A DNA stretch of 26,197 nt from a virus. Made by a program: the position numbers and the translations under genes. The notes under the pieces are model-generated. The model saw nothing but the letters and a program-made list of their open reading frames with translations. It was not told the DNA's origin and did no database searches. The stretch is from the IMG/VR virus record IMGVR_UViG_3300017739_000089, positions 1-26,197 of that record; one strand, 5' to 3'. Numbering within the stretch: position 1 is the stretch's first letter; each line of letters begins with the position of its first letter. Positions 15,708 through 22,961 of this stretch are shown one piece after another.

Positions 15708-17606
15708 TTATGCCCCTATATCTACCATTTCACACACATCACCAGTACAAGCCATAGTCTGCATACCGACTGTGTTATCTTCTTGTTCATACTCACTAAG
15801 CTTAGACCAGTCAATACTTTCTGGCATCTTAGTTAATAATTCTTCATACTCTTCTTTGGTACAATCTTGATAGGGTGCTTGCTGATAAGTGTGATCTGAG
15901 TGTGGCAGAAAAGACACACCTGACATTTCATCAAAGTGTTTATAAACAAATGCACCTACCTCCATCCATTCATCAGGCTTCACAGTACAAGTTATGCTTG
16001 GCTTGTGCTCACACCAATGTCGTTGATAGGTTAGCCACATCTCCAGTTGTTCAATGGCTGTCATATCGTTTCGAGTTACAGCTTTATCTGGTGACTTCTG
16101 TGGGAAACTAAAAACAGTAGTTGTCTCTGGCTTCATAACACAGGGTTCATTAGGTATACCTTGATCTTTCATCATCTGAGTTAGAGGATCTTTGTTGTCA
16201 CCTCTCACTGTCCTTATATAGTAAGGTGCATGACGTGCATGTATACCTGATGCAGAGTCAACTAGTTGTGATACTGTTCCGCTTGGCTTGACGCAGGTAA
16301 TCGCTGCACTTGGTGCAATGCCAAGGCGGTCAGCCCAAGTAGTATTAGTGCAAACAGCAACTTCTCGTAGATGTTCAAGAGTCTTCTCCAATCCTTTATT
16401 TGCTGATGTCATAAGAGGGTTGTCCATTATTCCTGTGAGTGACACACCCAACAGACGCTCCTCTTCTGTGTTGATTGTCCACACCTTACGCAAGTATGGA
16501 AACTTGGTGTATGTGGATTGAATTGTACCAAGAATAGTAGCGAGTTCCACTTTTCTTTCAAGGTCATCCACAGTATCTGTAGCCCTAACCACCACTTCAG
16601 TAAGATTACAAAACTGATTTGGTCGTAATATAATTTCACTACATGGGTTAGTTCCAAACTCATGGTTAGGATCACGTCTTCCATATTTCGCAGCTTGTTT
16701 CTTGGACGCTTCACGATTAAATATACCCCTCTCCCCTGACTTGCTTTCTACTAAGGCTAACCACTCACGCATAAACGTTTCTGAATCTGGCTTCTCTGTA
16801 TAACAAACTGAGTTATTAGCTAGTGCTCTGTGTGCAGCTTCGTTCCACCACTGTCCTGATTTAGCGTGACGCATCCTATCATCACTAAGGTTAGACAAAC
16901 TAATCATAGCACTACGTCTAACACCACCGACAACAACTATCTGACCAATGAAACACATTAGGTCATGGCATTCTAAACTAGAAAGCTTACGTCCTTGAGC
17001 ATCCCTGAATGTCTTAACTGTAAAGTTAAACAATTCAACCAAAGGTGCAGGTCCACTAGCTCTACCACCAAATGTTTTTAACCTTGCCCCTGCAGGGCGT
17101 ACTCTGCTAATATCCCACTGAGGAATCTCACCTGCCCATAAAAGTGCCAACAATTGCCTGAATGCCTTAGACCATCCCTCCTTGCTGTCCTTTACCACAA
17201 TGGTAGTATCACTCTCGAAGAGTTCAGGCACTTCGGGAAGCTTGTTAATGAACTGTCTCTCAACACTGAAGCCGACACCAGTACCACAGAGGAGGATCTG
17301 CATAGCTTCATCGAAGGCTTTCGGATCATCTACGGCTAGGTTACTACAGTTATACATGGCAGTATTATCACGTTCTGCAGCAGGTCCTGCAGTCATCATA
17401 GCTCTCATACTAGGCTCAACTTCATTAGATATAATAGCCTGTTCTAATGTATCTGCTGTTTCTTTATCAACTTTAGTTCTAACTATATTATCAATAAAAC
17501 GTCCTACTGTTTCAGGCCAAGACTCTCTGCCTTTTCCTTCAATATATTTAGCATACCGTGACTTATGTATAAAACTTTGGTAGTCGGTTGGTAAGTAGTT
17601 ATTCAT
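15708..17606 (-). CDS. nrdJ: Class II (B12-dependent) ribonucleoside-triphosphate reductase
   Basis: A 632-residue enzyme reducing ribonucleotides to deoxyribonucleotides with adenosylcobalamin as radical source. Motifs fit the monomeric Lactobacillus leichmannii type: Cys87 in NCSNL, the active-site set N320-P-C322-S-E324 (Cys322 the thiyl radical site), Cys333 in NQFCNL as the redox partner of Cys87, PSGTVSQLVD, and a C-terminal pair Cys620/Cys625 (ACTGDVCEM) for re-reduction by thioredoxin. It is about 100 residues shorter than the 739-residue Lactobacillus enzyme, which may mean a trimmed allosteric region. A GAGGTGA ribosome site lies before the ATG, which overlaps the preceding small gene by 8 bases. 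It would supply dNTPs from host RNA without a separate radical subunit, at the cost of needing cobalamin. Confidence 0.95.
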   Translation of the reverse strand: MNNYLPTDYQSFIHKSRYAKYIEGKGRESWPETVGRFIDNIVRTKVDKETADTLEQAIISNEVEPSMRAMMTAGPAAERDNTAMYNCSNLAVDDPKAFDEAMQILLCGTGVGFSVERQFINKLPEVPELFESDTTIVVKDSKEGWSKAFRQLLALLWAGEIPQWDISRVRPAGARLKTFGGRASGPAPLVELFNFTVKTFRDAQGRKLSSLECHDLMCFIGQIVVVGGVRRSAMISLSNLSDDRMRHAKSGQWWNEAAHRALANNSVCYTEKPDSETFMREWLALVESKSGERGIFNREASKKQAAKYGRRDPNHEFGTNPCSEIILRPNQFCNLTEVVVRATDTVDDLERKVELATILGTIQSTYTKFPYLRKVWTINTEEERLLGVSLTGIMDNPLMTSANKGLEKTLEHLREVAVCTNTTWADRLGIAPSAAITCVKPSGTVSQLVDSASGIHARHAPYYIRTVRGDNKDPLTQMMKDQGIPNEPCVMKPETTTVFSFPQKSPDKAVTRNDMTAIEQLEMWLTYQRHWCEHKPSITCTVKPDEWMEVGAFVYKHFDEMSGVSFLPHSDHTYQQAPYQDCTKEEYEELLTKMPESIDWSKLSEYEQEDNTVGMQTMACTGDVCEMVDIGA

Positions 17607-17763
17607 GTTTCTTCACCTCTATCTTTCTAATTACTGCACCATCAATATCATAAATAATATCTTGGAATAACTCAGTAACTGCCTCCTCGTGCATCTCTGC
17701 TACTATCGGTAGTATCCGTTCTTCCTCGTCTATTTCTATTGTTAGTTTAATGTTGAACTTCAT
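17599..17763 (-). CDS. Small hypothetical protein, 54 residues
   Basis: This short frame begins at an ATG that overlaps the end of the MazG-like gene by four bases (ATGA) and stops 8 bases inside the reductase gene. The protein starts with a beta strand (MKFNIKLTIEID), has an acidic helix (EEERILPIVAEMHEEAVTEL) and ends with a second strand (AVIRKIEVKKHE). That beta-alpha-beta order is that of a tiny folded domain. It exactly fills the space between two genes and is coupled to both, which is the main proof that it is real. No family recognised; a link to nucleotide metabolism is only by place. Confidence 0.7.
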   Translation of the reverse strand: MKFNIKLTIEIDEEERILPIVAEMHEEAVTELFQDIIYDIDGAVIRKIEVKKHE

Positions 17764-18116
17764 CTCTTATCGCCACTGCCCTTAATGGTTCCTCTCTCCA
17801 TACGACTGTGAAGTTTGTCTAAGTTGCACCTGGCTATGTATCCCATGTCAAAGTTTAAGTCACGACATAAAGCTGCAATGTACCACAGGCAGTCACCTAC
17901 CTCTGCAGCTACATCTTCCCTTTTAAAATTTCCATCCCTTAACATCTTCTTTACTTTGTTGGCTACTTCACCTGCCTCACCTGCGAGTCCTAGCGCAGGG
18001 TAAACTATCTTGTGTTCATCAGGATATATAGCAGTCTTACGTGCCTCTATCTGATAATCACCGAATGTCATTTCATACATATCTTTCCAAGCATTTATGT
18101 CATCTGCTGTTATCAT
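17760..18116 (-). CDS. MazG-like nucleoside triphosphate pyrophosphohydrolase
   Basis: A 118-residue all-helical protein of the MazG/dUTPase-like NTP pyrophosphatase fold. The metal-binding set is visible: E47 and E50 in LAGEAGE, then E72 and D75 in AAEVGDCLWYIAALC. I choose the ATG at 18116, not the in-frame TTG at 18134, because it overlaps the upstream stop as ATGA and has GGAG 8 bases before it. Such enzymes hydrolyse dNTPs or other NTPs to monophosphates; phage versions have been proposed to cleanse nucleotide pools or lower alarmone levels. It is clustered with DUF3310 and the ribonucleotide reductase. The substrate cannot be told from sequence. Confidence 0.9.
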   Translation of the reverse strand: MITADDINAWKDMYEMTFGDYQIEARKTAIYPDEHKIVYPALGLAGEAGEVANKVKKMLRDGNFKREDVAAEVGDCLWYIAALCRDLNFDMGYIARCNLDKLHSRMERGTIKGSGDKR

Positions 18117-18379
18117 TTGTGCATCTCCATCCAACGTCTTTCTAGTCTGTCAAGATACCACTTTGCTTTTCTTATATCTTCTAATCCATTCTTGTATTCA
18201 TGCCGCCACATATACTTCAATACATTAGCAGCGTGTGGCGCTGTAGCTCCTGACATATTCTCTGTCATTGCTTCTATAGCCTCAATGCATTCTATACCAC
18301 TGTGATTGTAGTGAACTGGATTGTTTACTTGATCGTGATCTAAAGTTGTATCTCCAGTTAATGTTATTGTATCTATCAT
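18113..18379 (-). CDS. DUF3310 family protein (SaV-like)
   Basis: An 88-residue protein whose pattern is plain: VNNPVHYNHSGIECIEAIEA, then NVLKYMWRHEYKNGLEDIRK and AKWYLDRLERR. This is the DUF3310 domain of many phages, sometimes labelled a nucleotide kinase although proof is thin. I place the start at 18379, where ATGA overlaps the upstream stop and AAGGGA precedes it; an upstream ATG at 18403 would add eight basic residues but has no ribosome site. The gene ends in another ATGA overlap with the MazG-like gene. Its partners suggest a role in nucleotide supply, but the reaction is not established. Confidence 0.88.
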   Translation of the reverse strand: MIDTITLTGDTTLDHDQVNNPVHYNHSGIECIEAIEAMTENMSGATAPHAANVLKYMWRHEYKNGLEDIRKAKWYLDRLERRWMEMHK

Positions 18380-18714
18380 GCGCTTCCCTTTGTCTTTGTC
18401 CATTTATTAAGTGTATACACATTACCCTCTCTTGTTACAACAGGTTTATCTTCTTCCTCTTCTTCCAGAGTTACGAGATAATCTCTATGTTCTTTAACTA
18501 ATTTATAAATATCTGGATGCTCATTTGCTATATCTAAAAATGCTGACATCATAGTTGCTACATCTACTATACCGTTGATGATAGGGTCAGGTAAGTTGTG
18601 TTCAGGTGATATTGCTATCGACACATTTGTTTCACCTTCCCAACTACCATCATCCTTGTAATCTACTGGGCTTATAACTATTGCTATTTCATCATTGTCT
18701 AAGTCGTGACCCAT
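18376..18714 (-). CDS. Conserved hypothetical phage protein, 112 residues
   Basis: The ATG overlaps the endonuclease I stop by one base and has AAAGGAAAG upstream. The protein is acidic: a beta-rich first half (EIAIVISPVDYKDDG, then ETNVSIAIS), a helical middle (INGIVDVATMMSAFLDIANEHPDIYKL, residues about 45-73), a Glu run (EEEEED) and a short basic end. No motif points to an enzyme. It lies between the Holliday-junction nuclease and the nucleotide genes. Function unknown. Confidence 0.75.
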   Translation of the reverse strand: MGHDLDNDEIAIVISPVDYKDDGSWEGETNVSIAISPEHNLPDPIINGIVDVATMMSAFLDIANEHPDIYKLVKEHRDYLVTLEEEEEDKPVVTREGNVYTLNKWTKTKGSA

Positions 18715-19145
18715 TAGTCTTTCCTTTTTGTTTTTAATTCTATCTTCTTAACTGTGATCTCTTTACCTTTTTCTTTCAGCCAATCTTCAGGTATCACACG
18801 ATGCGCCCACTGAAACTTGTGCTGATCACACCAATGACAATACCTAGACTTAGCACCCTTGTATAGCTTGGCGTTTGCGTTACTGAATACAAACCGTATG
18901 TCTAACTCAGGATGTTGTCTCTGTATCTCAGAGTGTTTACGTCTGTCAGCACTATCAAAAATACCTTTAGTCTCAATAATAATACCGTTATCTAACACAA
19001 AGTCTGGTGTGTAGGTGCGGTAGCGTAAGTCTTCCCACTCAACCTTTAGTACTTCGTATCTGACTTTTTTTTGTGTCTTACGCAAGTACGCAGCAACCTC
19101 TTTCTCTAGGCCACTGCGATACCTACCTTTAATGTGTCTCCGCAT
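18714..19145 (-). CDS. T7-type endonuclease I (Holliday junction resolvase)
   Basis: A 143-residue nuclease that should cut four-way junctions and branched replication intermediates. The active site matches phage T7 gp3: a Glu in RSGLEKE (E14), D48 in YTPDFVLDNG, and E58-x-K60 in IIIETKG. The spacing D48-E58-K60 is the same as D55-E65-K67 of T7. A downstream YCHWCDQHKFQWAHRVIPEDWL block (read here as YCHWC near residue 102, then the AHRVIPEDWL end) may add a small metal site. T7 gp3 is 149 residues, so the length is normal. The start overlaps the Cas4-like gene by 17 bases. It would resolve phage recombination products and help break down host DNA. Confidence 0.92.
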   Translation of the reverse strand: MRRHIKGRYRSGLEKEVAAYLRKTQKKVRYEVLKVEWEDLRYRTYTPDFVLDNGIIIETKGIFDSADRRKHSEIQRQHPELDIRFVFSNANAKLYKGAKSRYCHWCDQHKFQWAHRVIPEDWLKEKGKEITVKKIELKTKRKD

Positions 19146-19998
19146 ACTCAGGACTCAGTAGAACATAGTCTACCATAGGCGGATTAGCAGCGTGTGACTT
19201 TACAGCTTCACGAGTCTGCAAGTTAGGCCAACACTTATGTTTGTAAGAACAGAACCCACACTCTGTGCCAAGCTTTAGATTACCAGTTAGCTTACGGTAA
19301 TGTGTCTCTGGCACTGGCTCAAAGCAACGCTCAAAAGGTTTATCCTCATTGATGTAGCCTACTGTCTGCTCAATGCTTTCCATCACTGTAGGCTTGTCTA
19401 CGGAGTTAGCATCAACATACTTAAACTCACCGTTTGCTTTGTTGACTACCCACCAACCACCTACATCTAACCCTGCAGCTTCAGCGTATCCTACTAGTTG
19501 AGATACGTAACCAAAGCTGTCACTTTTAGCTAGAGTTTCCAGAGTGTTGAACTTGTTCTTGTATGACCAAGGCGAAGCTGACTTAACATCATCTACCCTG
19601 CCATCAAGCACCATGTCGTACTCACCGTTTATTTCTGTGCCATCCTTTAACTTAAGGGTGACATTATCATTATCTTTGAAGTCTACCTCAGCAGCACGAA
19701 GAAGACCCTTGAACACTGCTTCCACAATATCACCAATGATCATGTTCATTAGAAAATGTGGAGGTAGTGGTGTCTTGTCTTCAGGATCATTCTTCTCAAA
19801 CCATAGCTGACAAGTAGGACGCCCAATGTTGGACATCCTTAATCTAAACTTGTCACGAGGTCCACTGCTGAACTGCTTCTCTAATGCAGCCTCAACATCA
19901 GAAGCGACTTGCTTACGTATGTCTTCAGCCATACTTGTCTCACCCTTGACAGCTTTGCCAAGGTACTCAAAGACAGCTAGTTCAGCAGGGTGGTTCAT
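19129..19998 (-). CDS. Cas4/RecB-like PD-(D/E)XK nuclease with predicted Fe-S cluster
   Basis: A 289-residue protein. Nuclease motifs in order: G89-D-I-V-E93 in the first helix, D128 in GEYDMVLDG, D137-V-K139 in VDDVKSAS, and Q167 with Y171 in SQLVGYAEAAG. A Cys at 63 (PTCQLWFE) and a C-terminal C247-x2-C250-x5-C256 cluster frame the domain. This one-plus-three arrangement binds a 4Fe-4S cluster in Cas4 and AddB-type nucleases. In phages such proteins act as exonucleases in recombination or replication, in the place where T7 has gp6. It begins with TAATG after the SSB-like gene and overlaps endonuclease I. There are no Cas1/Cas2 genes or arrays here, so it is not a CRISPR component. Confidence 0.9.
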   Translation of the reverse strand: MNHPAELAVFEYLGKAVKGETSMAEDIRKQVASDVEAALEKQFSSGPRDKFRLRMSNIGRPTCQLWFEKNDPEDKTPLPPHFLMNMIIGDIVEAVFKGLLRAAEVDFKDNDNVTLKLKDGTEINGEYDMVLDGRVDDVKSASPWSYKNKFNTLETLAKSDSFGYVSQLVGYAEAAGLDVGGWWVVNKANGEFKYVDANSVDKPTVMESIEQTVGYINEDKPFERCFEPVPETHYRKLTGNLKLGTECGFCSYKHKCWPNLQTREAVKSHAANPPMVDYVLLSPEYAETH

Positions 19999-20867
19999 TA
20001 GTCTGCCTCTTCTACGTTGACGAACTCAGCTACGATAGCAGCATCATCATCAGAGATAGTCTCCTTATTCTTTTCATCCCACTGTTCTAAGATGTAAGAG
20101 TTTTGCGTAGTGATGTACGCTAAGAAGTTGTGTAGAGTATCCTGATCTTCATGTTGTAGTTCTACCTTATCACCTGTCTCTAAAGTTATGACAGCAAAGT
20201 TATTACCTGTTTTACTGTCAACTATGTTAGCACCTAGATTTAACATACACTGTATGGGAAGTATGTTCTTACGTCCTAGTGCATTTACTGTTAAGTCTAA
20301 TGACTTGATACTTGAAGGAGGTACTTCAAAAGAGAAAGGCATAGTAGTTATGTCACCTACTGGGTCACCTGCTTCATCAGTAACACCTGTTGCAGTCAAC
20401 TCACCAAAGAGAATCTTCTTACGTTTGATACTACGAATCAGATCCTTTGTCTTCTCAGGTACGCTATCCCAATCTTCGATGTAACCTGATGGTCTACCTA
20501 GATTAAATGTACCAACATTATCTTTGAGGTCACCCTTGAGATCGTTAGCCATGACTGTCTTCATCATCATCTCTTCTTTGGCATCCCACTTTGACCACTG
20601 CTGTCGGATTGCAAAGATACGTATGGTAGGACTAGTTGCGTAGACAACATCATCTTCACCTCTTGTAATCTTGTATGCACCTGCAGGTACAACCTCAGTC
20701 TTGATAGGCTTACCATTAACTTCGATCTCACCCATGATACCTGTGTGCATCAAGTTTACTCTAGGTAAAGCGGAACTCTTTCTTTCGCCACCACTTTGAG
20801 GAGTTACACCTACTGCCTCTGCAAGAGACATACCTAAATCGTTTTGTATTGCTAGTTCTGTATTCAT
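19998..20867 (-). CDS. Conserved phage replication protein, candidate ssDNA-binding protein
   Basis: A 289-residue protein. After a polar start (about 35 residues) it looks beta-rich, with segments such as PRVNLMHTGIMGEIEVNGK, KTEVVPAGAYKI and PTIRIFAIRQQWSKW. It ends in a clearly acidic tail (DDDAAIVAEFVNVEEAD). Acidic C-termini and a place between DNA polymerase and exonuclease are the marks of phage single-strand binding proteins such as T7 gp2.5, though it is longer than gp2.5 (232). I cannot see a specific OB-fold motif, so the role is a guess from context. The 45 bases before it are the largest gap in the replication core, with only a weak AGTAAG-type ribosome site. Confidence 0.75.
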   Translation of the reverse strand: MNTELAIQNDLGMSLAEAVGVTPQSGGERKSSALPRVNLMHTGIMGEIEVNGKPIKTEVVPAGAYKITRGEDDVVYATSPTIRIFAIRQQWSKWDAKEEMMMKTVMANDLKGDLKDNVGTFNLGRPSGYIEDWDSVPEKTKDLIRSIKRKKILFGELTATGVTDEAGDPVGDITTMPFSFEVPPSSIKSLDLTVNALGRKNILPIQCMLNLGANIVDSKTGNNFAVITLETGDKVELQHEDQDTLHNFLAYITTQNSYILEQWDEKNKETISDDDAAIVAEFVNVEEAD

Positions 20868-20912
20868 TGTTTTACTTACTTTCTGTTAAAGTTAAAGATG
20901 GTTAGTTATACT

Positions 20913-22961
20913 CTAAACGTCCACTGTGTCAAGCCAATTGTTTCCTATTTTGGCTTCTAATAATAGAGGCACATTCATTTCTACATCGTATGCGTCTTTT
21001 ATGACACAGTTGAGATTAGCATTTATAGTATCCACAATAGTCAATACTTTTTTCACTTCATCAGGGTGTACATCTATCACCATAGAGTCGTGTACTGTAT
21101 TGACTAAACATGACTGTAAAGGCTCAAGCAATCGCTCAAACTCTAGCAGCACCACAGGTACGATGTCACCTGTAGCAAATCCTTGGACAGGGTAGTTCTT
21201 TATCATAGTGAAGTGTGACACGCTACCATTACTCCTACGAGTTACATCAGGAAATGCGTACTGTCTGCCACTCACGTTAGTGATCTTGAGAAACCTCATA
21301 GCTTCATCACCTAGCTTCTTGTGCCACTTAGCTACGCCTTTGTATTTCTCATGAAAGTGTTCGTAGTATGCAGCTACAGGCTTAGGTCTACCATATCCAG
21401 TAGCACCGAAGAGAGGGGCGAATGTATGCTCCTTTGCTGCCTGACGCTCTGTAGGCTGTCCTGCATCACTGATAACCTTTGCTGTGTAGGAGTGCACATC
21501 AAACCCTGTATCAATCTCCTGCATGGCTGTACTGTCCTGTGAGAGGAATGCAGCAACTCTAAACTCCAACTGTGCAAAGTCACACTCACATATCTGTCCA
21601 CCTTCCCATCTTGATATGAACACACGTTTTACTGGAAATGTTCCTCCTCTTGGCATGTTTTGCATGTTGGGATTGCGTCCAGAAAATCTACCTGTACTGG
21701 TAACACTTTGGGTAAGGTTGACGTGAAGGATTCCGTTGGGCTTGGTGAATATTTCGATACCATCCACGAAGCTACTAAGGTAACTGCTGATAGCAGAGAG
21801 GCGCTTAAGATCAGTAAGAAAATCAAGAGCAGACTCCATACCGTTGCTTGTAGCGGTAGCCATAAGACTTTCAAGGTTGCCCTTACTAGTACTGAAACCA
21901 TTTGCACTTATCCATTTCTTGCTTGGTGCAGAGAAACACAGCCCTGCTACTTGTTTTGTTTGTGTTAGAAGATAGCCTTTACCCTCACACTTCTTACATA
22001 TATTTGGTATCTTGTATAGCGTACCGTCTTTTCTTGTCTTCCAAACTTTTCCTCCACCATTACAGTTGGTACAAGTAGATGCTTTAGTCTTTCTAATGAT
22101 TGAACTGTTTGCTTCTATAGCTTCCCTAAACTCTTGCTGTGTCTCAGTGTAGTCAAACAAGTCAGCCCATTCTTTCTTGTTGTGAACACGTCTACTGAAT
22201 ATGACTTGAGATGCTTGCTCAGGACTGTTGAGGTTGATAGGTGTGTCACCCATAAGGTCACGAGTCTTGCGCTGCAGCCTGTCTTCTATCTCAGCTTTCT
22301 CTTTCTCAAACTCTATTCGGACTTGCTGAAGGGCGGTTCTGTCCACACGGATTCCTGACATATACATTCTGGTGAGGGCTTTACAGGTGCGGAAGGTAAT
22401 GTCTCTGACATTATGTAAGGACTCTGCTTCTGGCTTGGCGTAGTCTTGTTCCAAGGCAAAGAACAACTCACGAGTAATGTCGAGGTCACTCCTAAGATAA
22501 AAAAGAAGCTCTTGTAAAGGTATCTCATTGGTGTTGTATCCTTTCTTGTAATACTCTTTGAGAGTGTCTTGCTTCTGGTAGTTTAGATTCCTACGTTCAG
22601 CACAAGCTTCTAAACTTATAGGTTCTTTCTGTCCACGCTGCAGTAGATACTCAGCTAACATCGTGTCATAGATGTCACCGTCATACTTGAAGCCCGACTC
22701 CCATAACCACATCAAGTCATGCTGTGCATTGTGCATGATCAGTAATGTTGTATGGTCTAGTAGGATCTGTATATTTCTAGCTCTTGATCCACCTACGTCC
22801 TGATCCTCTTTGTGATTCAGCGTAAACAAGTGTGTCTCTTCTACGTTATCTACATTCTGCACACCTACTTGAACAAGCTCAAGTCCAGGCTCGAATGGAT
22901 CAAGAATGTTTTTCTTCTCTCGTTTAGTTATGGTGTTTTCTACATCAAGTACAAGTCTCAT
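20913..22961 (-). CDS. Family A DNA polymerase with inserted DnaJ-type half zinc finger
   Basis: A 682-residue replicative polymerase. Exonuclease motifs: D6-x-E8 (LDVEN), N78 and D82 (HNAQHDLMWLW), Y155-x3-D159 (YLRSD). Residues 297-328 hold C297-x2-C300-x-G-x-G and C322-x2-C325-x-G-x-G, half of a DnaJ zinc-binding domain, placed between the exonuclease and polymerase parts. Polymerase motifs: TGRFSG (residues 423-428), motif A with D461 in CDFAQLEFR, the O helix R506-x3-K510-x3-F514-x3-F518-G, and motif C HD at 624-625. F514 aligns with E. coli Phe762; F518 replaces the usual Tyr766. This architecture is known from SAR116 phage HMO-2011 and relatives. The start overlaps the helicase stop as ATGA. 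Confidence 0.95.
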   Translation of the reverse strand: MRLVLDVENTITKREKKNILDPFEPGLELVQVGVQNVDNVEETHLFTLNHKEDQDVGGSRARNIQILLDHTTLLIMHNAQHDLMWLWESGFKYDGDIYDTMLAEYLLQRGQKEPISLEACAERRNLNYQKQDTLKEYYKKGYNTNEIPLQELLFYLRSDLDITRELFFALEQDYAKPEAESLHNVRDITFRTCKALTRMYMSGIRVDRTALQQVRIEFEKEKAEIEDRLQRKTRDLMGDTPINLNSPEQASQVIFSRRVHNKKEWADLFDYTETQQEFREAIEANSSIIRKTKASTCTNCNGGGKVWKTRKDGTLYKIPNICKKCEGKGYLLTQTKQVAGLCFSAPSKKWISANGFSTSKGNLESLMATATSNGMESALDFLTDLKRLSAISSYLSSFVDGIEIFTKPNGILHVNLTQSVTSTGRFSGRNPNMQNMPRGGTFPVKRVFISRWEGGQICECDFAQLEFRVAAFLSQDSTAMQEIDTGFDVHSYTAKVISDAGQPTERQAAKEHTFAPLFGATGYGRPKPVAAYYEHFHEKYKGVAKWHKKLGDEAMRFLKITNVSGRQYAFPDVTRRSNGSVSHFTMIKNYPVQGFATGDIVPVVLLEFERLLEPLQSCLVNTVHDSMVIDVHPDEVKKVLTIVDTINANLNCVIKDAYDVEMNVPLLLEAKIGNNWLDTVDV

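Noticed and set aside
18117-18134. TTG start for the MazG-like gene at 18134
   Set aside because: The ATG at 18116 overlaps the upstream stop as ATGA and has GGAG at a good distance; the TTG has neither.
19129-19998. Cas4-like protein as part of a CRISPR adaptation locus
   Set aside because: There are no cas1, cas2 or repeat arrays in the window, and the neighbours are phage replication genes.
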